DNA of 12,636 nucleotides from Bremia lactucae. Lineage: Eukaryota > Oomycota > Peronosporomycetes > Peronosporales > Peronosporaceae. A program made the position numbers and the translations under genes. Positions within the stretch are counted from its first letter, which is position 1; every line of letters begins with the position of its first letter. Shown here one piece after another: positions 1 to 6,482 of this stretch. Under the pieces are notes generated by a model. It was not told the DNA's origin. It did not search any database and saw only the letters and a program-made list of their open reading frames with translations. The DNA lies in NCBI RefSeq assembly GCF_004359215.1, contig NC_090610.1:10634356-10646991 (forward strand), in the 5' to 3' direction.

Positions 1-636
1 GTACCGGCTCAAACGCCGATACCTAGAAAAGACGTAATCATAGATGGTATGTCTAAGAGTACGATCTTTTCGTCTATGGATCTGATGGATGGGTTCTATC
101 AAATCCTTATGCGTGAACGGGACATCCCGTACACAGCAGTGAGCACTCCCAGTGGGATGCTCTGGCAATTGCTAGTGATGCCACAGGGGCTTAATAACGC
201 CCCTGCAACATTCAACAGATGCGTAACAAATCTGTTGAGACCGGTGCGAGAATTCGCACCGAGTTATTTTGACGATATATTCGTCCATGGCCGGGACATG
301 GACGGGAAGACGGACGTGGAAGCTCATAAAACTCACGTTTGTCAGGCTCTTACACTTATGCGAAAGCATAAGTTGTACGCAAATCTCAAGAAGTTTATAT
401 TCGCTGCAAGCGAAATTTCACTTCTTGGGTGCATCGTCGGTAAACATGGCGTGCGCCCTGATCCCGAAAAGATCAAGGCAATCACCGACTGGCCAATTCC
501 AGTCGATGTCAAGGGACTTATAAAGTTCCTTGGTTTATCGGCGTACTTGCACAAGTACTCTCGCAACTATGCCGAGATGACAGTTCATCTCTCTCGTCTC
601 TTGAAAAAAAGACGAGAAATGGTTGTGGAACGCTGA
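1..636 (+). pseudogene. pol: Ty3/gypsy reverse transcriptase domain (partial)
   Basis: Frame 1 is open from the first base, so the Met at 49 is not a true start; the protein continues from beyond the left edge. Visible RT motifs are motif A (SSMDLMDGFYQI, with its Asp), motif B (MPQGLNNAPATF) and motif C (YFDDIF, the Y-x-D-D active site), followed by the thumb/connection region ending in a KFLGLSAY-like stretch. The RT core looks intact. The frame is lost in a run of seven A (604-610), after which a coherent reading continues one frame over (a Trp-Asn-Ala-Asp-Cys stretch at 626-640) and returns to frame 1 by about 649. The TGA at 634-636 is a consequence of that slip rather than a separate nonsense mutation. 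Confidence 0.92.
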
Positions 637-1157
637 TTGTCAGCGTTTCTTTGTGATATCAAGCCAAGCTTGATGCAACCGCCCATATTGGCGATTGCAG
701 ATCGAGACATACCATTTTATTTGGTCTGTGACGCCAGCGATTTCACAATTGGCAGTGCGTCAATGCAATACAATATGGACGGCGCGGAGCGCGTCGTCTG
801 TTACCAATTGCGTCAGCACCAATCAACTGAACGCAATTACCCAGTGCATGACAAGCAGCTCCTTGCCATGAAATATGCACTGGCTAAATTTAGGGTCTAT
901 CTCCTCGAAGATAGACCGTTCATCGTATATACGGACCGTCATTGCACACGGCCGTAAACAGCCCACACTTTTCGCAAAGAATGACGAGGTGGCTATCCTT
1001 CTTTGCAATGTATAATTTCTCCGTGGAATATAAACCAGGACGACTTAATGTCATTGCTGATGCGTTATGACACCGTCCCGATTTCGAGCCGGCTGCGCAC
1101 TCCAACAGTGAAAATAATCCCACTGTTGCAACACTCATTACAAGTGTTCCGTCATAA
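637..1157 (+). pseudogene. pol: Ty3/gypsy RNase H domain, broken
   Basis: Reads VCDASDFTIG (first catalytic Asp), then ERNYPVHDKQLLAMKYALAK and FIVYTD (last catalytic Asp), the usual RNase H layout of Ty3/gypsy. The family's KELLA motif is KQLLA here: codon CAG at 856-858 puts Gln where the catalytic Glu normally sits. Just after YTD about four bases are missing (about 937), so frame 1 ends at 955-957 while the homologous reading continues in frame 3 from 939 (SLHTAVNSPHFSQRM, then VEYKPGRLNVIADAL). It then meets a TGA at 1068-1070 and a TAA at 1155-1157. The tail before the integrase is Ser/Asn-rich. Confidence 0.88.
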
Positions 1158-2039
1158 ACCTTATTTGATGACATAAAGAAAGCCTACGCAGAAGATAATA
1201 ACCTTCTATGTTTGATGAATCATTTAATGAATCCATCCGATAAATCTTTTAAAGATTTACCGGCTTTATATCGATCGTCATCCGATCGATACACAACACG
1301 TAACGGCTTATTGTATTACACAGCCGTTACCGGCGACACTCCACGTGTCGTCGTCCCTACTTACAATAATTTGCGCTTGCGCATCATCTATAAGTGTCAC
1401 GATGCACCAACAAGTGAGCATCGTGGACGTGAGAAAACTTATCTCACAGTAAGTCGCGACTTTTACTGGCCCCGTCAGTATCAGCTCGTGCGCAAGTACA
1501 TTCGTGCTTGCGAGGTATGTCAACAGATGAAGCCTAGCCCTTCCTCCCGTGCACCTCTCCAACATCTATCACTTCCGGCAGAGTATTGGCAGCCCGTATT
1601 TACGGACTTCATCTTCGGATTTCCCGAAGACGATCACAACAACAATGGAATCCTTGTTTTTGTAGACAGATTCAGCAAGATGGTACATCTTGCTGCAGTA
1701 CCAGAGTCGATCACGGCTCCGGACTGTGCCCGTGTCTTTATGAACACGGTATTAAAACTCCACGGATTACCCCGTGAACTGGTCTCGGATACAGATCCAA
1801 GGTTTACGGCAGAGTTTTGGCAATCCGTATTCCGATCTCTCAGAACACGGCTGACTATGTCAACTTCTGATCATCCAGAGAAAGATGGTCAGACGAAACG
1901 CGTAAACCGCGTCCTCGAAGAGATACTTCGAGGTTACGTCCAACCGTATCCGAACTGGAGCGAGTTTTTACCGATGGTCGAATTCGCCATAAATAATTCG
2001 GTGCCTGCGTCTACAACGCATACACCGTTCTTATCGTGA
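1158..2039 (+). pseudogene. pol: Ty3/gypsy integrase (zinc finger and catalytic core) with altered catalytic Glu
   Basis: The frame continues from the RNase H segment; the first Met of the open stretch is at 1212. The HHCC zinc-binding domain is visible: two His in CHDAPTSEH, then CEVC. The rve core follows with TDFIFGFPED (first Asp), LVSDTDPRF (second Asp) and SDHPEKDGQTKRVNR. In Ty3/gypsy integrases the last motif is DGQTERVNR with the third catalytic residue Glu. Here codon AAA at 1896-1898 makes it Lys, so even an intact protein should not catalyse strand transfer. The segment ends at a TGA (2037-2039) created by a small indel; the family reading continues one frame over (VNDLRHPRIPT). 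Confidence 0.92.
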
Positions 2040-2473
2040 ATGACTTACGCCATCCACGAATACCCACCCAAATAAAGGGATCCTCTTGTTTAAGATGGGG
2101 TGGACTTGCACGAGCAAAACCATTTCTGGCTCATGCTCATCACGCGTCGAGGTTACCAACGACGCGAGTGATGTCGAAGCAATCGACATCGAAGATGAGA
2201 AAGATCTCATGGCAGTGCGCACAAAGCGCACTGGAAAAGACAAAACAAATGAGTCAGCAGAGAAATTTCTGCTGGCTCGAGAATCAGTAATCCGTTTCGT
2301 ACAGGATTCCATTGCTAACGCAGTGGACCGTAAGAAACGGAACGCAGACAAACATGGAAGAGCAAATGCTCTTTCATTTAATATTAATGACCTAGTACTA
2401 CGCTCTACGGTAAACTTACCTAAGCGTGTAGTCTCTAATGTGGATAGCAGTAAACTACTACCCAAGTGCATTG
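2040..2473 (+). pseudogene. pol: Integrase C-terminal linker of the gypsy pol, copy 1
   Basis: Reading restarts in frame 2 just after the integrase stop (VNDLRHPRIPT) and shifts to frame 1 near 2095. It then runs through a charged linker rich in Asp, Glu and Lys: SDVEAIDIEDEKDLMAV, RESVIRFVQDSIANAVDRKK, then RSTVNLPKRVVSNVDSSKLL. This is the helical/linker region between the integrase core and the GPY/F module. The homology stops at a Pro-Lys-Cys-Ile-Gly sequence (to about 2473), where an unrelated insertion begins. A diverged second copy of most of this segment lies at about 3575-3800. Confidence 0.85.
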
Positions 2474-2802
2474 GACGGTGTGATATCTGCAATGTTGACG
2501 CTAATGTTGCAGATGAAAGAATTCAAGGACATTGCTTTGCCGCTGGATGGGATGGAGAAATCCACCCATTTTAACTTTTACAGAAATTATTGTTATTAAT
2601 TTATTTTAATAGTAAGAAAATACTTAAATTAAGCGGATGAAAAAGTCATACGATTAACATTGATAGCTACTATCAGGTATTCATGAGAGAGTCCGATGTA
2701 GCCAAAACAGCTCTAAGCACATCATGACAAACGCGTTTCGGTTTTTCAAAAGGGTTAGTTTGAAGGCTCATAATAGAAATGTCGAAGTTAGACTTGGAAT
2801 GG
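2474..2802 (+). other. Unidentified insertion of about 330 bp splitting the GPY/F module
   Basis: The pol reading before it (...KLLPKCIG) and after it (GPFRVLHRRG...) are adjacent in the intact family, so this block is extra. It is AT-rich in its middle, has stops in all forward frames, no obvious terminal inverted repeats and no clean target-site duplication, although TTGGA occurs near both edges (about 2470 and 2796). I do not recognise it. It could be a short non-autonomous element or rearranged retroelement sequence. The boundaries are good to about 10 bp. Confidence 0.55.
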
Positions 2803-3217
2803 GCCATTCCGCGTACTGCATCGCAGAGGCAGTGCATAGACAATAGAATTGCCACGAAAGATGCGAACCCACACTACGTTTTACGTTGGTCGGCTCCGCC
2901 CGTACCATCAGCTCGCGATTTCTTCCGAGGGCGGATCTGACCACCCTTTTCTAGAATCCCTAAAATATTCTTGTCATCACGAACCAGATTCTCATGCTGA
3001 ATCTGGAGATTCTCATGTCGGGTCCGAAGATCCTCGAAATCGCGATGAGCTGACGACAGCCCATCACGAAGAGCGTGATACTTCCGTTCGTACTCCAACA
3101 TGGAGTACGCACTCTTCGAACGGTTTTCCAACCGTTCGACATAGTGAGTCTGCACCGTCTGCTACAACGAGTGACGCTTACCGCACTCGTGTTCAAGACC
3201 CTTTTTCAAATACATGA
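2803..3217 (+). pseudogene. pol: GPY/F-like module and variable tail of gypsy pol
   Basis: Pol resumes as GPFRVLHRRG, then an in-frame TAG (2837-2839), then TIELPRKMRTHTTFYVGRLR and a Pro-Tyr. This is the GPY/F-type module that follows the integrase core in chromoviruses. The rest is a low-complexity stretch rich in Ser, His, Asp and Glu, the variable spacer before the chromodomain, ending in a frame loss and TGA at about 3215. Reading then continues in frame 3 (about 3190 onward, PDPTHGSDLNF) toward the chromodomain. Confidence 0.85.
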
Positions 3218-3546
3218 AGGTAGCGGTCGAGTTTGTCGATCTTTGACTCCAGATCCAACACACGGTTCGGATCTAAATTTTTCCTCCTCCTCCACAACCA
3301 ATTGGTGGATTTCCACGGTGGTCAACTGTTCTCCTTGTGGAACGTATTCTTAACAACCGTGATGTGAAGAGGCAGCGAACGAGTTATCTGGTTCGCTGGC
3401 GCGGTTATTCACCTTCGCATTACAGCTGGGAGCCTCGTTCCCAGCTAATTGTTGACGTTGAGGGCCTCGTCCGTCAGTATGACGAGACCCATCCGATGGA
3501 TCAGAAGGTCCATCGGAAAACACGCGCCCTGGCGCTTGTACTTTAG
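3218..3546 (+). pseudogene. pol: C-terminal chromodomain of gypsy integrase
   Basis: After a frame change near 3290 the reading is LLVERILNNRDVKRQRT, then YLVRWRGYSPSHYSWEP, then QLIVDVEGLVRQYDE, ending in a TAG at 3544-3546. The YLVRWRGY...WEP signature and the following helix are those of chromodomains fused to integrases, which bind histone tails to direct insertion. The aromatic residues expected to form the methyl-lysine cage (Tyr and two Trp) are present. The open stretch begins at 3337, but the domain really starts a few codons earlier; no independent start codon is implied. Confidence 0.9.
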
Positions 3547-3574
3547 TGGGATTACTATTACTCTCACTAAAGAG

Positions 3575-3800
3575 GTCCGCAGTGCGCACTGGGTGCACGA
3601 AAAAAACCGTGTCAGCACTAAAAGTGCTGGATCGAGAAGCAGTTGTCCGTTTCGTGCAGGATTCCGTCGCCGAAGCGGTGGACTGACAGAAAACGAAACT
3701 CAGACAAAAAAGGAAGAGGAAACGTTCTTTCATTTAAAGTTCACGATCCTAAACCTACTGTCTACGGTAAATCTACCCAAGCATGTACTGACGAATTTGA
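3575..3800 (+). repeat. Second, diverged copy of the gypsy pol linker
   Basis: This stretch aligns with about 2205-2450. Both contain the same series of landmarks: CAGTGCGCAC, a TCAGCA... segment, a CGTTTCGT.CAGGATTCC block, a CTTTCATTTAA block, and CTACGGTAAA followed by a Lys/Arg-His/Arg-Val codon run. Protein echoes are REAVVRFVQDSVAEAVD and LLSTVNLPKHVLTN, split over frames and broken by a TGA. It lies just downstream of the chromodomain stop, so it is a tandem fragment of a related element rather than part of the first reading frame. Similarity drops after about 3797. Confidence 0.75.
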
Positions 3801-3936
3801 ACTTGCTCAGCCTACACGAAGGGTGCGCTGCAGCATATGTCAAAATGTCGGTCATAATGTTCGAACTTGCCCAAATCGTGTAGTTTTTTCTAGTAGTTCC
3901 ATGCCAGGTCACTTGCGTGAATTGTGTCTGACCTGA
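3643..3936 (+). pseudogene. Reading frame with CCHC zinc knuckle fused downstream of a pol linker fragment
   Basis: Frame 1 is open across the second linker copy but reads out of phase with pol until about 3797. It then gives a short basic segment with a clear zinc knuckle, CSICQNVGHNVRTCPNR (C-x2-C-x4-H-x4-C, codons 3829-3870), and a Ser-rich tail ending in TGA. This knuckle type is seen at the ends of transposase- and SWIM-related proteins and in other nucleic-acid-binding proteins. There is no promoter or believable start, so I treat it as a chimeric remnant, perhaps the last exon of a captured gene, not a functional gene. Confidence 0.4.
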
Positions 3937-3938
3937 GC

Positions 3939-4204
3939 TTTAGGGTTTGAATGAAACGTTGGGCGTGAAATTATGGAGGTGGGGTGGAATTATGACGGTG
4001 GGGTGAATCGCGCGCGTGAAATTAGAGGTGAGATAAATTTAGGGTGGGGTGAATTTAATATTGAGACTTTAGATTTATTATTTCGCGGGATGGGTTGAAT
4101 ATAGCACGAATTTAGGGTGAGGTGAATATTATAATATTGATTTTAGGGTTATTTAAGGGGGGTGAATTTAACCAAAGGTGGGGTGAATATAACAATTCCC
4201 TTAA
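3939..4204 (+). repeat. Field of degenerate G-rich repeats (AGGTGGGGTGAATTTA-like) with TTTAGGG motifs
   Basis: Related units starting near 3977, 3996, 4025, 4041, 4087, 4114, 4156 and 4176 share a core GGTGGGGTGAAT, mostly preceded by A/GGG and followed by an AT-rich spacer, with irregular spacing of about 20-45 bp. TTTAGGG occurs at 3939, 4038, 4112 and 4142. No coding potential is seen. The strong G-strand bias is on the plus strand. It ends where the reverse LTR fragment begins. Confidence 0.7.
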
Positions 4205-4418
4205 TTTATAATTGAGTTAGTGTGAAATAGATCAAAACAGAGAACTTAATTATATTATATACAGTTTGCTTTTAACCCTCTTTAAAGCTAGTGTTTTCAA
4301 GAGAGTCTTCCTTTGCACGTACTAGTGTAACGTGAAGGGACGTGAGGCACCACTAGCACTGAAGCAGTGCGAAGTGGACTTGTACTGAAGCAGTACAAGT
4401 TGGCAGTGCCCCGTTACA
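4205..4418 (-). repeat. Truncated LTR in reverse orientation
   Basis: The reverse complement aligns with the first 215-220 bp of the complete LTR at 11494-11948. The LTR begins on the minus strand with TGTAACGGGGCAC at 4418. Shared landmarks are the ACTTGTACTG/CAGTACAAGT hairpin, a second CACTG-AAG-CAGTG hairpin, a GTACGTGCA.AGGAAGA block and TATAATTAAG. The remaining half of the LTR is missing; homology stops near 4205 beside the G-rich repeats. It is probably a broken solo LTR or deletion remnant. It lies 127 bp before the Erv1 start codon. Confidence 0.85.
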
Positions 4419-4545
4419 TGTTGTTATTAACAGTTCGGTTACTAAATGTTTAGAGAAAGCTTTGTTGTTCGCAATATAAAAAGCACGCACCCAGAATTAC
4501 AGCAACATAAGAAGACAGGCAACTTATTGCAAGTCACTTATCAAA
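4419..4545 (+). promoter_or_regulatory. Upstream region of the Erv1 gene with TATA-like box
   Basis: This short interval between the LTR fragment and the Erv1 start contains TATAAAA at 4475-4481, 64 bp ahead of the ATG, and an A-rich leader (ATCAAAATGG around the start). The classic oomycete initiator (GCTCATTYYNCAWTTT-like) is not visible. Function is inferred from position only. Confidence 0.4.
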
Positions 4546-5195
4546 ATGGTAGCAACAAAGAGCGACCCGAATTGTGTCGAGCCGGCGTGCGCCGATAAGA
4601 TGGGCTTCCTTAAAAGTGCTATCAGCAAGAAGGTGCTTGTAAAAATGACACAGCCTGAAGTGTCCAATGATTGCCCATTGAATCGAATGGAAATTGGGAA
4701 CGCTACATGGAAATTGGTGAGTTTTTCGGGTTTTGGACTTGGTATTATCTTTTATTTGCCAAATTGCTCCAGCTGCATTCAATGGGAATTTACTACCCGG
4801 ACAAGCCCTCGCCTGGTTATCAAGCCAAGGCTAAGACATTTATTGAGGCGTTGGCTCTCATGTATCCGTGTGTGCACTGCGCCGAAGATTTCCAGGAACA
4901 GATTACTAAATCTCCACCTAAGTGAGTCGCAAAAAAGTCTTATTTAAGTCTTGCTCACTATAAATGCGTCATGCTTATTTATGGTAATTACGACAGGGTG
5001 GAGTCACGCACGACGTTCTCCATTTGGCTGTGCGAGCAGCACAATATTGTAAACCACAAGATCGAAAAGCCTTTATTCGAGTGCACAATGGAAAAACTGG
5101 ACGAGCGATGGCGGAAGGGAAATCCAAAGTGTTGGGGGCAAGATGGCGACGAAGATTCTGCTGAAGAAGCTTTAGGCCACTTAAGAGACAGCTAA
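4546..5195 (+). CDS. ERV1: Erv1/ALR-family FAD-linked sulfhydryl oxidase, three exons
   Basis: Exons 4546-4716, 4773-4921 and 4997-5195 give 172 residues; introns of 56 and 75 nt have GTGAGT donors and CAG acceptors. The Erv/ALR core is clear: CPLNRMEIGNATWKL at 43-57, YYPDKP at 64-69, the redox CVHC at 90-93 (YPCVHCAEDF), and WLCEQHNIVNHK from 117 with the CX16C pair C119/C136 and the HN-VN FAD-binding motif. Known family members reoxidise thiols and pass electrons to oxygen or cytochrome c; Erv1/ALR acts with Mia40 in the mitochondrial intermembrane space. No signal peptide is seen. The N-terminus carries a CX4C pair (C10, C15) rather than the CxxC shuttle of yeast and human, and the tail has a lone C152. 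Splicing is predicted, not proven. Confidence 0.93.
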
Positions 5196-5307
5196 CTAAC
5201 AACTAATTGAAATTAGTTGAATTGGACAATTAATTGAACATGTACTGAGTGCAACTCAAAAATGTTAAGAAGCGTTTCGAAATGTCGCGCGAAGGGATGA
5301 TCGCAAC
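5196..5307. other. Short intergenic gap between convergent Erv1 and Canopy genes
   Basis: Only 112 bp separate the two stop codons, so the 3' UTRs probably overlap or share termination signals. The sequence starts with an AATTAGTTG/CAACTAATT-type palindromic stretch (about 5204-5220). No gene is seen here. Confidence 0.5.
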
Positions 5308-6221
5308 TTACAAGTCGTCGTGCTTAAGTCTTTTGTCGGCGTGGGAGCAGACTTTTCCAATGCACGTATTCGCTGTCAGAACTTTACATGGGCTTGAAAG
5401 CAGCTAGTCGTACCTTGTAGAGTTCCACCACACATTCTGTCCTTCGCTGGAGTAAAATCATCGAAAAACGTGCGCGTCAGCTCATCTTCGTATTCACCGA
5501 CAAATCCATTGCACTGCGCTCAGTAGACATTATCTAGATAAGCTAGAAGTTCAAATCAAAACAATTATGATATGTACGTACTGCATCACTCATAATTCGT
5601 TTGGTCCGGTGACTGTCACCCTGTAGCTTTAGCGGGAGGCGATCGCAAATATCGTCTAAAACATCTAAAATGCGCACCTAGTTTGGGACAACATCAATTT
5701 TGATGGGTATGGTGAGACGATTTTTTTGTCGCCAGTTAACAAACCTCGCTGCGCGAATACTTGATCTGCTTCTTCTCCTCGCTAATACGAAAGACGACCT
5801 CCATTACGTAGTCATTCTAGGAGACAAAGAAATACATGATTACTATATATTGCGATTGATGCTTTAATGCTTAACATTACGTACTTGCGTATTATTCAGC
5901 TGGGTTTCTACTTCATTCACGATTGCCTTGCAGACTGCATTTAAGAAAAATAAAACAAATCAACACGTCATCAGTATGAGCAAAGGTAGTCTGTAACTCG
6001 CAAAAAGAAATCGTTATTACTGCAGCACGATGCAAGCTGATTCTCGCCGTCACAGTAGAGCTGTGCGTGACCAGCGATGGCAAAGCGCTGAGAGTAGTCC
6101 CATCTACGCAAACTTTTTTAAGTAGGTTTTGATTTGTAATATCAGCTACGTAGCATTACCTGTCTGTCCAGCCACGAGCACCAGGAAGTATAGCCGCCAC
6201 CGCAAATGCTACCGCTTTCAT
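5308..6221 (-). CDS. Canopy (CNPY2/Seele-like, DUF3456) saposin-like ER protein, seven exons
   Basis: Minus-strand exons 6221-6160, 6103-6021, 5934-5885, 5816-5745, 5677-5582, 5513-5414 and 5372-5308, all with GT-AG introns (41-86 nt) and matching phases, give 175 residues. Residues 1-17 look like a signal peptide (MKAVAFAVAAILPGARG). Mature landmarks are CCICKAIVNEVE (47-58), EEKKQIKYSRSEVRILDVL (78-96), DDICDRL (97-103), CNGFVGEYEDEL (122-133), MCGG and a C-x4-C (158-163). The end is KHDDL, an ER-retrieval-type tail like the HDEL of CNPY2. Length and cysteine pattern fit CNPY2 (about 180 residues). Canopy proteins are ER-resident chaperone partners in animals. An in-frame ATG at 6263-6261 would add 14 residues. 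Divergent from GRP94. Not visible as any single long ORF. Confidence 0.85.
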
Positions 6222-6482
6222 CGTCGACGACAATGGAACTTGCGCGAAATATGGACCAATCATGCACTCCCTCCTGCAGAAGTCGATAACGAGAAAATAT
6301 TTTCTGCTTTACGTTCTAGAAGCTCACCGGCGTGAAACCACGTGTACAATCTTTTTACTTGTAAACTACGATAAATGAATTAATTGGAGGTGATTTAATT
6401 TACATCCGACCGATTCGTCAAAGATTCGGCATTGTCTAATTCACGTCGAAGCTGTCCAGTCTTCGCAGTTGTTGAGAGTATT
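6222..6482. promoter_or_regulatory. Bidirectional promoter between Canopy and GRP94 genes
   Basis: 261 bp separate the two start codons, so promoter elements must be shared or closely packed. It holds TTCTAGAA at 6314-6321 (a TTCnnGAA heat-shock-element dimer), CCACGTG at 6338-6344 (an ACGT core of the kind bound by bZIP factors, and the CCACG half of the metazoan ER-stress element), and CCAAT at 6256-6260. The CCAAT-CCACG spacing is not that of a true ERSE. No TATA box is obvious toward GRP94. Joint stress control is inference. Confidence 0.45.

Larger units (their letters stand above)
1..3546 (+). mobile_element. Degenerate Ty3/gypsy (chromovirus-type) LTR retrotransposon, pol region, 5' truncated by window
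   Basis: Domain order is reverse transcriptase, RNase H, zinc-binding integrase, linker, GPY/F-like module and C-terminal chromodomain, which defines a chromodomain-bearing Ty3/gypsy element. The coding path changes frame at about 604-610 (seven-A run), about 646, about 937, about 2031-2039, about 2095, about 3190 and about 3290. It meets in-frame stops at 1068-1070, 1155-1157 and 2837-2839, and is interrupted by about 330 bp of foreign sequence at about 2474-2802. No LTR, primer site or gag belonging to this copy lies in the window. The element is therefore dead. Family assignment is firm; matching it to a named oomycete element would need a repeat library. Confidence 0.93.

Noticed and set aside
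2031..2492. Minus-strand open frame of 153 codons
   Set aside because: It is antisense to the recognisable pol linker; composition (Ser/Leu/Arg runs) is what the complement of that coding sequence gives, and no domain is seen.
2474..2520. Zinc-knuckle homology between the insertion in copy 1 (RCDICN...) and the knuckle after copy 2 (RCSICQ...)
   Set aside because: Only a few residues match, the His and last Cys are missing, and the nucleotide alignment needs several gaps; likely chance.
3350..3733. Minus-strand open frame of 127 codons
   Set aside because: Complement of the chromodomain and second linker copy; no independent signal.
3939..4204. Interstitial telomere
   Set aside because: The four TTTAGGG heptamers are not in tandem and the dominant unit is a different G-rich 12-mer.
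6256..6342. True ER-stress element CCAAT-N9-CCACG
   Set aside because: CCAAT and CCACG are 77 bp apart rather than 9, and CCAAT lies so close to the Canopy start that it may be transcribed.
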